Position numbers and translations under genes: made by a program. The notes under the pieces were generated by a model, which saw only the letters and a list, made by a program, of their open reading frames with translations, ran no database searches and was not told the origin of the DNA. A stretch of 64,000 nt of DNA, taken from contig NZ_MKKX01000032.1 in NCBI RefSeq assembly GCF_002091985.1, positions 62,001 to 126,000 on the forward strand, in the 5' to 3' direction. Positions 55,262 to 63,801 of the stretch are shown here, one piece after another. This DNA comes from Rhodococcus sp. 1163. Its GTDB lineage: Bacteria > Actinomycetota > Actinomycetes > Mycobacteriales > Mycobacteriaceae. Every line of letters begins with the position of its first letter. Within the stretch, counting starts at the first letter, position 1.

Positions 55262-57421
55262 TCAGTGGGAAAAGCTGATGGACGGTAGGACCTTGCGGAG
55301 CCATGCTGGTGACCACCAGGCTGCGTGTCCGGTCAGGCGCAGCAGCACGGGGAGCAGGATGAGCCTGATCAGCACTGCGTCGAGTAGGACGGCGACGCCG
55401 AGGATGATGCCCATTTCTTTCGGTGGTAGCGGGTCGGAGAGCGCGAAGGTGAAGAACACCGCGACCATGACCGCTGCTGCCGCGAGGATGACGCGACCGG
55501 AGTGGGCGAGGCCGTCGACCTGGGCGATCTTTGCGTCACCGGACTTCTCGTAGTGCTCTTTCGCGGTGGCGAGGAGGAAGACGGTGTAGTCCATGGCGAT
55601 GGCGAAGATCATCGCGAAGAAGAACACCGGTCCCCAGCCGTCGAGGAAGCCCTGTGGGGTGAAGCCGAGCAGTGACGCGCCGTGACCGTCCTGGAAGATC
55701 AGCTTCGCGACACCGAATGCGGCGGCGGTGGACAGCAAGCTGACGACGGTACCGAGCACCGCGATCAACGGAGCTTGCAAAGCGACGAGCAGGAGGATGA
55801 ACCCGAGGACGAGGATGATGCCGATCACCAGCGGCAGGTAGTCGTTCAGGGCCTGCTGCAGGTCCAGGTTCTCCGCCGGTGCGCCGCCGACCAATGCGGA
55901 CTCCGGAAGCTCGGCGCGGAGGTCGGTGAGGATGGTGCCCATCGCTTCATCCGAAGGATCGACCGTCGGAAGTGCTTGTAGCAGTGAGTATCCCGATCCG
56001 TCCATGGCGGGTTGGGGTGGGGTGACCATGGCGATTCCGTCGACGCCTGCTGCCGCTGACGCGGTCTGTTGGGCATCGGCGTCGGCGACGACTATCTGCA
56101 GTGCGCCGGGTGCGCCGTCGCCGAACTGTGTCTGGACCAGTTCGTAGCCTTGGCGGACGGGTGCGTCCTCGGGGACGACGGCGATGGACGGCATCGCGAC
56201 CTTGAGTCCCAGGACGGGCAATGCGAGTGCGATCAAGATGCCGACGGAGACGACTGCGAACGGCCAGGGGTGCTTGTGGAGCAGTTCACCCCAGGCCGCG
56301 AACTTCGGTGAGCGGTGCGTTTGGCGTTTGGCGTAGGGCAGTGAAGCGGCGTTGACCTTGTGGCCGAGGGCGCCGAGTGTCGCCGGTAGCAATGTCAGGG
56401 TGGCGACGAGCACGAAGAACACTGCGAGCATGATTCCGACGGCCATCGTCCGCACCGCGGGGGCAGGGACGAGTAGGACGGCGGTGAGGCTGACCAGCAC
56501 GGTCAGGCCGGAGAGCACCACTGCCTTACCAGCGGTGTCCATGGTTTCAGCGACCGCGGCCCGCGGATCGGACTTGCGTAGGGCGTCACGGAACCGGGCG
56601 ACGATGAAGAGGGCGTAGTCGATTCCGAGGGCGAGCGCGAACATCATTGCGAAGTTCATCGCCCACACCGAGATCGGCGTGACCTGGTTCAGGAGCACGA
56701 GGCCGCCTGCGGAGGCGACGAGTCCGGCGACGGTCAGCAGTAACGGGAGGCCTGCGGCGACGAGGGAGCCGAACGCGAGCACCATGATCGCCAAAGTGAC
56801 TGGCCAGGAGATCAATTCGGCCTGGATCATGGCGTCGTGGTTGGCTTTGTTGAAGTCCGACCACAGTGCGGAAGATCCAGTGGGGTAGACCTCGATGCCG
56901 TCACCGGACAGTGCGGTCAGGTCCTCTTTGACGTCGTCGACGGCTTTGACCATGTCGTCGGTGCTGGCATTGGCGCCGGCGATGACGATGCCGGTGTGCT
57001 GGTCGGGGCTGATTGTCATGCCTGGTTGTGGGGCGATGATCTCGCCGAACCGGGCGTCGCCGTCGAAGACTCCGGTCACCGCGGCGAGTGTCTGCTGCAC
57101 CGCGGGGTCGTCGATGGTTGCGGTGTCGGAATGCACGACGACCTGCACTGCGGCCGAGGAGTTACCGCCGAAGTGTTCTTGCGCCAGCTCGCGGACCTGA
57201 ACGGATTCGGAGCCGTTGGCCTGCCATCCCGCTCCGGCGAGCGAGGTGAAGACCGAGGGTGCGGCGGACCCGAGGGCGACGAGAGCGATGAGCCAGACCC
57301 CGAACACCCATCGGCGACGGGTGACCATCGTGCTGCCCAGTCGGCCGAGTATGCCGGGCGGGCGGTGCTGTTGTTTTTCCGATTCACGACGTGAATCCGG
57401 AACGGTGTCCGACTCGGACAT
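55262..57421 (-). CDS. MMPL-family RND transporter
   Basis: 719 residues, the short MMPL type, with about 12 helices arranged as two repeats of one helix, a periplasmic loop and five helices. Motifs LGIDYALFIVARFRDALRKS and FAIAMDYTVFLLATAKEHYE (G-x-D-Y/A-M-D-Y) are the proton-relay segments of MMPL transporters. MMPL proteins export lipids or small molecules using the proton gradient. It is the first gene of an operon with DUF2892 and DUF302 and has CsoR-type operators in front, so its cargo may be linked to reactive sulfur or metal stress rather than lipids. Confidence 0.9.
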   Translation of the reverse strand: MSESDTVPDSRRESEKQQHRPPGILGRLGSTMVTRRRWVFGVWLIALVALGSAAPSVFTSLAGAGWQANGSESVQVRELAQEHFGGNSSAAVQVVVHSDTATIDDPAVQQTLAAVTGVFDGDARFGEIIAPQPGMTISPDQHTGIVIAGANASTDDMVKAVDDVKEDLTALSGDGIEVYPTGSSALWSDFNKANHDAMIQAELISWPVTLAIMVLAFGSLVAAGLPLLLTVAGLVASAGGLVLLNQVTPISVWAMNFAMMFALALGIDYALFIVARFRDALRKSDPRAAVAETMDTAGKAVVLSGLTVLVSLTAVLLVPAPAVRTMAVGIMLAVFFVLVATLTLLPATLGALGHKVNAASLPYAKRQTHRSPKFAAWGELLHKHPWPFAVVSVGILIALALPVLGLKVAMPSIAVVPEDAPVRQGYELVQTQFGDGAPGALQIVVADADAQQTASAAAGVDGIAMVTPPQPAMDGSGYSLLQALPTVDPSDEAMGTILTDLRAELPESALVGGAPAENLDLQQALNDYLPLVIGIILVLGFILLLVALQAPLIAVLGTVVSLLSTAAAFGVAKLIFQDGHGASLLGFTPQGFLDGWGPVFFFAMIFAIAMDYTVFLLATAKEHYEKSGDAKIAQVDGLAHSGRVILAAAAVMVAVFFTFALSDPLPPKEMGIILGVAVLLDAVLIRLILLPVLLRLTGHAAWWSPAWLRKVLPSISFSH

Positions 57422-57495
57422 CAGCTACTCCTATACGGGTGGGGGGTATGCGACCAGCAGCGGTCAGCGGTGGTTCTGTCGCTCCACTGTCGCAC

Positions 57496-57511
57496 ATACC
57501 GAGGGGGGTAT
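57496..57511. promoter_or_regulatory. CsoR-type operator 1 before the MMPL operon
   Basis: ATACC-GAGGGG-GGTAT has perfect 5-base inverse arms around a G-rich centre. A similar arrangement (ATAC with GGTAT) is also seen at 57433-57449, nearer the MMPL start. Confidence 0.5.
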
Positions 57512-57515
57512 GCAA

Positions 57516-57531
57516 GTACCCCCGGGGGTAC
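57516..57531. promoter_or_regulatory. CsoR-type operator 2 before the MMPL operon
   Basis: GTACCCCCGGGGGTAC is a perfect 16-base palindrome with the central G/C tract expected of CsoR/CstR-type sites. It lies about 95 bases before the MMPL ATG and shares its half-site with 54477-54490. Confidence 0.65.
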
Positions 57532-57543
57532 CCCACCTGTGGG

Positions 57544-58560
57544 CTAGCCGACGGCACCCCGCACAGCGGACCGTCCGGAGTCGAAGGCAGCGTCGATCTC
57601 CTCGAGTGGATGAGGTACTCCGACGGCCGCAGCCAGTAGCTGCGCCGCCGGCGTGCGCTGCAAGAACTCCACCGCTTCGACGAGGTCGGCCGGCGCGTAG
57701 TTGTGGCTTCCGGCGATGGTGACGAGCTTCCGCACCAGAAGTTCAGGATCGAATTCGACCGCTGAACTGGGGAACACCGATCCCACCAATGCGATCCGCC
57801 CACCCAAGCCCACCACGTCGAGTGCAGCGGCGACGGAAGACGAGCTCCCGGACATTTCGAAGATCGCATCGGCTCCGCGGGCCGCGTCGGGTAGCTCTTC
57901 CGGCGCGCACACCGCGGTCGCACCGATTTCCGACGCCGATGCTCGACGGGCCGGGTCCGGATCGCAGGCCATCACCGATACGGCCTCGCGGTCGAGGGCG
58001 TAGGCCACAGCTGTCAGCCCGAGCATGCCGCAGCCGAGGACCACCACGGCGTCACCCGCGGTGAGCCCGATTCGGCGTGCCGCGCAGACGACGGTGGCGG
58101 TGGCGCAGCCTGCGGGGGCGAGGAGCGTCGCGGGCAGATCTTCCGGGACGACGACGGCGCGCGTCCCGGCGAGGAGGTGTATGTGAGTTGCGAAGCCGCC
58201 GTTGAGAGTCCACCGGTCGCTGATTGCGGTGTGCCCGTATTTGCGGAGGTCGACGCATTTCTGCGGTATCCCGCGCAGGCATCTCCGGCAGGTTCCGCAG
58301 GCTGTGCCGACGGTCCACACCACGCGATCTCCGACGGCGACGGTCGCGTCCGCGCCGATGTCGACTACGCGTCCGACACTTTCGTGCCCGAGGACGGTGG
58401 GAACCGGTGTGCTGCGATGCCCGGCGACGGTGTGCAGGTCGCTTCCGCACACCGTGGACAGTTCGATCTCGACGAGGACTTCACCGTCATCCAAGTCTGG
58501 GAACGGCACCTGCTGCAGGGAGAACGAGGTCCCCGACCACACGGCCGCGAGAGCGGTCAT
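57544..58560 (-). CDS. Zinc-dependent alcohol dehydrogenase, phosphonate-cluster type
   Basis: 338 residues from ATG 58560 (overlaps the phnE stop by 4 bases). Medium-chain dehydrogenase: VCGSDLHTVAGHR and VLGHESVGRV hold the catalytic Zn ligands (Cys, His-Glu), GTACGTCRRCLRGIPQKC the four structural-Zn cysteines, and AVVLGCGMLGL the NAD loop. It fits the dehydrogenase family proposed to be associated with phosphonate catabolism (TIGR03366). Possible role: interconverting a hydroxyalkyl- and an oxoalkyl-phosphonate. Last gene of the phosphonate operon. Confidence 0.85.
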   Translation of the reverse strand: MTALAAVWSGTSFSLQQVPFPDLDDGEVLVEIELSTVCGSDLHTVAGHRSTPVPTVLGHESVGRVVDIGADATVAVGDRVVWTVGTACGTCRRCLRGIPQKCVDLRKYGHTAISDRWTLNGGFATHIHLLAGTRAVVVPEDLPATLLAPAGCATATVVCAARRIGLTAGDAVVVLGCGMLGLTAVAYALDREAVSVMACDPDPARRASASEIGATAVCAPEELPDAARGADAIFEMSGSSSSVAAALDVVGLGGRIALVGSVFPSSAVEFDPELLVRKLVTIAGSHNYAPADLVEAVEFLQRTPAAQLLAAAVGVPHPLEEIDAAFDSGRSAVRGAVG

Positions 58561-59378
58561 GCCCCGAGGCGCTTGCGCACTGCACCGCTGAGCAGGTCGA
58601 CGGCGACGACGAGCACCAGAACCATCAGGATGTAGGTCATCATTTCGTCGAAACGGAACAGTGAGATCGACTGGTTGATGAGGAATCCGATACCGCCCGC
58701 GCCGACCAGTCCGAGAACGAGCGAGGACCGGACGTTGACGTCGAGCCGGTATAGCAACAGTCCGACGAACTGCGGAACGACCGTCGGCAGGACTACATGT
58801 ACCGCCACCTGCGTGCTCGACGCGCCGGCGACGCGGAGTGCGTCGATGGGTCCCTGATCGATCTCTTCCATCGCCTCCGACCACAGCTTGGCCATCACTC
58901 CGGTGTTGTGCAGGATGATCGCCAGCACACCAGCGAACGGTCCGAGCCCGACGGCGGTGACGAAGATGAGCGCGAACACGATGTCGGGAACCGCGCGCAG
59001 GAACGACATGACGGCGCGAGCGGTCTGATATACGAACGGGTTTCGGTTCGTCGACCGTGATCCGAGTACGGCGAACAGGATCGAGAACGGGATGGAGAAC
59101 GTCGTGCCGACGAGTCCGATCGCCAGCGTGACCAGGCATGCCTGGATGCCGGGTTGCACGACGGTCGTCCACGAAAAGTCCGGTGGGAAAGCAGAACCGA
59201 GGAACGACGCGATGCCCTGCCACCCGCTGATGAGGGCGGTGGCGGACACCTCGGTTTCCTCCACTGCCCAGATGTGCACGGCGATCAAACCGAAGATGAG
59301 GGCGGCGCCCCCGATCAGGCCCATTCGGCGACGCGGGTGCGGTGGGACCTCGAGGCGTCGAACATCGAGAGTGGTCAT
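58557..59378 (-). CDS. phnE: Phosphonate ABC transporter permease PhnE
   Basis: A 273-residue permease with about six helices. The cytoplasmic EAA loop is EEIDQGPIDALRVAGASSTQ followed by VLPTVVPQFVG. Resembles PhnE-type permeases that work with PhnC and PhnD. It overlaps phnC upstream and the alcohol dehydrogenase downstream by 4 bases each. Confidence 0.9.
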   Translation of the reverse strand: MTTLDVRRLEVPPHPRRRMGLIGGAALIFGLIAVHIWAVEETEVSATALISGWQGIASFLGSAFPPDFSWTTVVQPGIQACLVTLAIGLVGTTFSIPFSILFAVLGSRSTNRNPFVYQTARAVMSFLRAVPDIVFALIFVTAVGLGPFAGVLAIILHNTGVMAKLWSEAMEEIDQGPIDALRVAGASSTQVAVHVVLPTVVPQFVGLLLYRLDVNVRSSLVLGLVGAGGIGFLINQSISLFRFDEMMTYILMVLVLVVAVDLLSGAVRKRLGA

Positions 59379-60169
59379 CGTTCAACTCTTTTGGAGGGGT
59401 TGTAGAGCGCGGCGACGGTGTCGTCGTCCAGGTCGTAGGCCCCGCAGGAGAAGGAGATCCGGCCCTGATCGAGCCCGACCATGCGATGGCAGTGCCGTCG
59501 CGCAAGATCGGGTTGATGCAGTACCGCGGCGACGGCGATGCCGTCGGAGGCCAAGGACTGCAGCAGCGTCATGACCTGCTCGGCGGAGGCTGGGTCGAGG
59601 GCCGAGACGGGCTCGTCGGCGAGGAGGACGGGCGCTCGTTGGCACAGTGCACGGGCGATGGCGACGCGTTGTTGTTGGCCGCCGGAGAGTCGGTCGGCGC
59701 GGTCGTGTGCTCGGTCGGCGAGGCCGACGCGGTCGAGGCATCCCATCGCCTCCTCCCGCAGCGCGCGCGGGAATGCGAGGGTGGACCACGACCGGCGGAG
59801 CGACAACCTGCCCAGCGCGCCCGCGCAGACGTTGTCGAGGACCGATCTGCGTCCGACGAGATGAATCTGCTGAAACACCATGGCTGCCTTACGGACACGG
59901 CCGTGATTCAGTGCGGATTCGCCGCCGATGTCGATACTGCCGCCGTCCACCGACGTCAGGCCTACGACGCATCGCAGCATCGTCGACTTGCCGGATCCGT
60001 TGGCGCCGAGGATGCCCACCAGTTCCCCGGCGTGCACGTCGAGGTCGACGCCGTGCAGGACGGTGCGGTCACCGAAGGAAGTTCGCAGCGCGCGGATCGA
60101 CAACGCGGGGGCATTACGCTCGAAAGCAACTGCGTCCCTTACTGTTTTAGGCAACACGTCGGCGTTCAT
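59375..60169 (-). CDS. phnC: Phosphonate ABC transporter ATP-binding protein PhnC
   Basis: 264 residues. Walker A GANGSGKST (residues 55-63), Q-loop MVFQQIHLVGR, signature LSGGQQQRVAIARAL, Walker B VLLADEPVSALDP and switch His in VLHQPDLA are all intact. It drives uptake of the ligand bound by PhnD. The start overlaps the phnD stop by 4 bases. Confidence 0.92.
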   Translation of the reverse strand: MNADVLPKTVRDAVAFERNAPALSIRALRTSFGDRTVLHGVDLDVHAGELVGILGANGSGKSTMLRCVVGLTSVDGGSIDIGGESALNHGRVRKAAMVFQQIHLVGRRSVLDNVCAGALGRLSLRRSWSTLAFPRALREEAMGCLDRVGLADRAHDRADRLSGGQQQRVAIARALCQRAPVLLADEPVSALDPASAEQVMTLLQSLASDGIAVAAVLHQPDLARRHCHRMVGLDQGRISFSCGAYDLDDDTVAALYNPSKRVER

Positions 60170-61074
60170 TCCGCGTCCTTGGAGGTGAGACCGAGGGCGT
60201 CGGCGAGGTCGAACAGTGGCTGATAGGTGCTCTTGTCAACAGGAAGGAGCTGGCCGGCCGGGTCGACGTCGAGCAGAGCGCCCGCCTCGGCGACGGCGTC
60301 GGGCGGCAGGTCCATCAGGGCGTCGGCGACGGCTTTCTGGAATTCGGGGCTGGTTCCGCCTGCGACGGTGATGGGGTCGTTGGGGATCGGGTCGGATGTC
60401 CACACCTGACGGAACTTCGAGGTGTCGAACTGGCCTTCCCCGGTGGACGTCGCCAGCTGTTGGGAGTTGATCTCGGCGGCGTCGACTTTGCCGTTGGCCA
60501 ATGCCAGCAGCGCCTCGGGATGTCCTCCGGCGTAGGTGATGTTGACGTCGTCGTCCTTCATTCCGCTCTCGCGCAGCGCCATTCGGGGGAGACCGTCACC
60601 CGAGGTCGATCCGGGCTCGGAGAGGGCGAGGGTGCGTCCGCGGAGATCGTCGATCGAGTCGATGTCGGAGTCCTTGGGCACCCAGATCCCGGCGGTGTAG
60701 GTCGAGAGCTGACCGTCGGCCGTCCCGAAGGAGGCGAGCGCGCGGGCATCGGCTTCCTGGCTCGCGAAGACGTAACCGAGTGGGCCGAAGACGCCGAGCT
60801 CGAGCTGCCCGTTGCGCATGGCGAGGACCTCGGCGGAGTAGCTGTCCACTACGGTCACCTCTACGGGGCAGTTCAACTTCTCCGACAGAGCTTCGCCGAC
60901 GACCTGGAACGCCGGAGTCAGCTTGGCGGGGTCCTCGAACGGCTCCACACCGAAGCGGATCTTCCCGCCGGGGCAGGTGGGTGTGCTCGCGGCGGAGTCG
61001 GAACTGTCGCCACAGGCGGTGAGGGTGAGTGTGAGCGCGGCGATCACGAGGGCCGCGTGGCGGGGCTTGAACAT
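60166..61074 (-). CDS. phnD: Phosphonate ABC transporter substrate-binding lipoprotein PhnD
   Basis: 302 residues from ATG 61074 (AGGAG 6 bases upstream). Signal peptide with lipobox LTAC (Cys21). The mature protein has the PhnD pattern: IRFGVEPFEDPAKLTPAFQV, MRNGQLELGVFGPLGYVFA and LALSEPGSTSGDGLPRMAL, the last being the phosphate-binding Ser/Thr loop. Captures a phosphonate outside the membrane. Longer open frame upstream is not used. 23 bases separate it from the FAD oxidoreductase gene. Confidence 0.92.
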   Translation of the reverse strand: MFKPRHAALVIAALTLTLTACGDSSDSAASTPTCPGGKIRFGVEPFEDPAKLTPAFQVVGEALSEKLNCPVEVTVVDSYSAEVLAMRNGQLELGVFGPLGYVFASQEADARALASFGTADGQLSTYTAGIWVPKDSDIDSIDDLRGRTLALSEPGSTSGDGLPRMALRESGMKDDDVNITYAGGHPEALLALANGKVDAAEINSQQLATSTGEGQFDTSKFRQVWTSDPIPNDPITVAGGTSPEFQKAVADALMDLPPDAVAEAGALLDVDPAGQLLPVDKSTYQPLFDLADALGLTSKDAE

Positions 61075-61097
61075 CGGTTCTCCTGGTGGGGTGGGGG

Positions 61098-62195
61098 TCA
61101 GAACGAGTCGAGGACGGTGGGTGCGAGGCCGAGCGCGGTGGTCATGCCGATTCCGGAGGTCACCGACACCACCCGGACGTTCGAGGAGGGGGAGGCAGTG
61201 AGGAAGTCGGTGCGGTCGCTGGTGGCGTAGACCCCACGCCACCGGCGCAGGACGGTCAGTGGTGCGCCGAACAGTGATTCGCCCTCGCGCAGAAGGAGTT
61301 CGGCGTTGCATTCGTCGTCGAACGGGGTGTGGGTGCGTGCGTAATGGTGAGTGTCACCGAGGACGATCGCGCCGTCGGGGCGTTGGGTGAGCATGAGATT
61401 CATGACGGCGTCGAGCAATTCGGGTGAATCTGCCTTCATCCGCGCGCGTACTGCGACGGCAGAAGGCATGGCCGCGAGCCCGTCGTAGCGCAGCATGGAC
61501 AGTCCGGTGAGTACGGCCGCGTCGATGACGACGTCGCCTGGTGGGGCGACTTCGAGCATCTGCAGGCGGCAGCGTTCGACGTTCCATTCGGCGGCGATGT
61601 CGGGGAAGAGTCGGTCGACGTCGTGGCCGACGGCATGAATCATGTTCCGGCCGTGGATCTCCCCGCGCGAGGTGTGCACGGCATTCGTGTCGATACCGGT
61701 TACGTGTGTGTTCCAGAAGAATTCGACGCCTTCCGCTGCCAGCCACGCCGCGATCGCCGGCACCGCCTCGCGAGGGTCGACGCGGAGGTCGAGAGGGAGG
61801 TGCGCGGCGCCGACGCCGCCGAACGGGCCGGTAGCGGCGCCGAGCGTCACCTGTTCGGATCCGCGTTCGGCCGCGAACTCTTCCAGTACTGCCAGTTCGT
61901 CCGGTGCACGGGCGAGCACGAGGGTGCCGCATTCTCGTACCTCGAAGCCCGCCTTGCGTCCGAGCATCAGCCAGCGTTCGCGTGCGGACAGCGCCAGCGT
62001 CAGGGCGTGTCCGGATTGTGCTGTGGCGCAGATATGTCCGAAGTTTCGGATGGAGGCGCCGACAGCATGGTCGTCCTGTTCGACGACAGCCACGGACATT
62101 CCGCGCAGGACCGCGTCGACGGCATGGGCGAGGCCGACGATGCCGGCGCCGACGACGACGAGGTCGAATCGGTGGTGGGGGGTTCGGTCGATCAT
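61098..62195 (-). CDS. FAD-dependent amine oxidoreductase of the phosphonate-cluster type
   Basis: 365 residues from ATG 62195 (weak ribosome site; GTG 62198 possible). DLVVVGAGIVGLAHAVDAVL is the FAD-binding loop of the D-amino-acid-oxidase (DAO) fold and VTSGIGMTTALGLAPTVL the C-terminal FAD motif. It fits the TIGR03364 group found with phosphonate genes; characterised relatives oxidise 2-aminoethylphosphonate or its N-methyl form to phosphonoacetaldehyde. That would replace the usual aminotransferase PhnW, which is absent here. First gene of the five-gene uptake/catabolism operon. Confidence 0.87.
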   Translation of the reverse strand: MIDRTPHHRFDLVVVGAGIVGLAHAVDAVLRGMSVAVVEQDDHAVGASIRNFGHICATAQSGHALTLALSARERWLMLGRKAGFEVRECGTLVLARAPDELAVLEEFAAERGSEQVTLGAATGPFGGVGAAHLPLDLRVDPREAVPAIAAWLAAEGVEFFWNTHVTGIDTNAVHTSRGEIHGRNMIHAVGHDVDRLFPDIAAEWNVERCRLQMLEVAPPGDVVIDAAVLTGLSMLRYDGLAAMPSAVAVRARMKADSPELLDAVMNLMLTQRPDGAIVLGDTHHYARTHTPFDDECNAELLLREGESLFGAPLTVLRRWRGVYATSDRTDFLTASPSSNVRVVSVTSGIGMTTALGLAPTVLDSF

Positions 62196-62248
62196 CACCT
62201 GGACAACAGTTCCCCCTCGGTGACCGGGCGTCAACGGTCCGGAGCGAG

Positions 62249-62260
62249 TTGTTCGAACAA
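62249..62260. promoter_or_regulatory. Palindrome in the FAD oxidoreductase/GntR intergenic region
   Basis: TTGTTCGAACAA is a perfect 12-base palindrome about 55 bases before the FAD oxidoreductase start; candidate GntR operator for the minus-strand operon. Confidence 0.45.
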
Positions 62261-62292
62261 GTTCACCATGCGTTCATGTCCGTTGTGCAGCA

Positions 62293-62321
62293 TTGTTTCT
62301 GCCAGGTTCGAATGGTTAGAC
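62293..62321 (+). promoter_or_regulatory. Probable promoter of the GntR gene
   Basis: TTGTTT (62293-62298) and TTAGAC (62316-62321) are 17 bases apart, 45 bases before the GTG start. An inverted repeat at 62330-62341 would overlap the transcription start. Confidence 0.45.
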
Positions 62322-62329
62322 TGCGTAGC

Positions 62330-62341
62330 AACAAAGTTGTT
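62330..62341. promoter_or_regulatory. Inverted repeat at the GntR transcription start
   Basis: AACAA-AG-TTGTT shares TTGTT/AACAA half-sites with the palindrome at 62249-62260 (arms reversed). A suitable place for autorepression. Confidence 0.4.
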
Positions 62342-62365
62342 CAATCATGTTGGAGGCCAGCCTCA

Positions 62366-63109
62366 GTGTCACTTCCGCTGCATTCCCGCGTCGCCGATGC
62401 GCTCCGTACACAGATCGCCGACGGCACCCTGCCCGTCGGTGCTCCCATGCCTTCGGAGGCAACGTTGTGCACCACATTCGAGGCCTCACGCGGGACGGTG
62501 CGGGCCGCACTGGCTGCGCTCCGTAACGAGGGGTTGATCGCCGGTGGCCGTGGACGTCCACCGGTGGTGTGCGACACCGCCGTCGGGCAATCGTTCGAGA
62601 CGTTCATGTCGTTCACCGCGTGGGCGGAGGCGATCGGCCGTAAACCGGGTCAGCGCACCCTGGAGATAGCGCGCCGCGCAGCGACTCCGCTGGCCGCAGC
62701 CGCGCTCGGCCTGGAGGCAGGCACCGCTGTCGTCGACGTCCTCAGGCTCCGGACACTCGACGGCATGCCCGCGATGCTCGAGCGATCCAGCTTCATCGAA
62801 TCCGTCGGACGCACCCTGTTCGACTTCGACCCCGACTCCGGTTCCATCTACGCATACCTGATCGGGCAAGGCATCGACCTGCACGAAGGAAGGCACACCA
62901 TCGATGCCGTCGCCGCCACCGACGTCGACGCGGCGCACCTCGACATCGACCCAGGCGCACCACTGCTACGCGAAAGACGCAGAGCAGTAGACCTTTCCGG
63001 TACTCCACTCGAATACGCCGACGACCGGTACCGACCCGACCGCGTCGCGTTTACCATCGACAACACCCGATCCGCGCACGACCTGCGCATCGTCAAGGAG
63101 ATTTCGTGA
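62366..63109 (+). CDS. GntR/UTRA-family regulator of phosphonate genes
   Basis: 247 residues from GTG 62366 (GGAGG 9 bases upstream). N-terminal winged helix (HSRVADALRTQIADGTLPVG, then SEATLCTTFEASRGTVRAAL) and a C-terminal UTRA ligand domain (LRLRTLDGMPAMLERSSFIE, ending RYRPDRVAFTIDN). HutC-type GntR proteins bind small metabolites; here a phosphonate or its breakdown product is the natural guess. It is divergent from the transport operon and overlaps the phosphonatase gene by 4 bases. Confidence 0.9.
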   Translation: MSLPLHSRVADALRTQIADGTLPVGAPMPSEATLCTTFEASRGTVRAALAALRNEGLIAGGRGRPPVVCDTAVGQSFETFMSFTAWAEAIGRKPGQRTLEIARRAATPLAAAALGLEAGTAVVDVLRLRTLDGMPAMLERSSFIESVGRTLFDFDPDSGSIYAYLIGQGIDLHEGRHTIDAVAATDVDAAHLDIDPGAPLLRERRRAVDLSGTPLEYADDRYRPDRVAFTIDNTRSAHDLRIVKEIS

Positions 63110-63801
63110 CCACAACTCGCTCGTTCGACCTCGCCAGCCTCGACATGGCCGGCACCACTGTGGACGAGGGCGGCCTCGTGTACGAGGTGCTCTCCCAGAC
63201 CGTCGCCGACGCAGCAGACACCCCACTACCCGCCGAACTGCTGGCCGCGTGGAAGGGGACCAGTAAACATGAAGCGATCGCCGGGCTACTCGACGGGCTG
63301 GGCGCGTCCACCGATCCGAAGTTCGTGGACGAAGTGTTCGAGGATTTTCGTGCGCGCCTCATCGTCGCCTACCGGCAGACCCCGCCGAAACCGGTGGCGG
63401 GTGTGCCCGAGGCCCTGCGGGCTTTGCGTGCTCGGGGCGTGAAAGTGGCTCTGCAGACCGGGTATTCCGCGGACATCGCCGACGCCATCCTCGCCGGGAT
63501 GGGCTGGACCGTCGGGGCGGGGAAGGAAGACGCCGTCGACGCGCTCGTCACCTCCGACCTCGTAGCCGCGAGCCGGCCCGCGCCGTACCTGATCTTCCGC
63601 AGCATGGAGGCGACCGGAGTCACCGATGTTCGACGCGTCCTCGTGGCGGGGGACACGCCCAATGATGTTCTCGCCGGGCACAATGCGGGTGCTGGCATCG
63701 TCGTCGGCGTGCTCAGTGGTTCGTTCGGCGAGGACGAGCTCAGGAAGTCACCGCTCACGCACGTCTTGCCGAGCCTCGCCACTGTCGGTCGGCTGCTCTA
63801 G
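63106..63801 (+). CDS. Phosphonatase-like HAD hydrolase
   Basis: 231 residues from GTG 63106. SLDMAGTTVDE supplies the nucleophile Asp13 and has Ala two residues later, as in phosphonoacetaldehyde hydrolase (PhnX) rather than the second Asp of ordinary HAD phosphatases. WKGTSKHEAI puts Lys54 where PhnX has its Schiff-base lysine. VLVAGDTPNDVLAGHNAGAG is the HAD motif III/IV acidic pair. It should split the C-P bond of phosphonoacetaldehyde or a close analogue into phosphate and aldehyde. Co-translated with the GntR gene. Confidence 0.88.
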   Translation: MTTTRSFDLASLDMAGTTVDEGGLVYEVLSQTVADAADTPLPAELLAAWKGTSKHEAIAGLLDGLGASTDPKFVDEVFEDFRARLIVAYRQTPPKPVAGVPEALRALRARGVKVALQTGYSADIADAILAGMGWTVGAGKEDAVDALVTSDLVAASRPAPYLIFRSMEATGVTDVRRVLVAGDTPNDVLAGHNAGAGIVVGVLSGSFGEDELRKSPLTHVLPSLATVGRLL

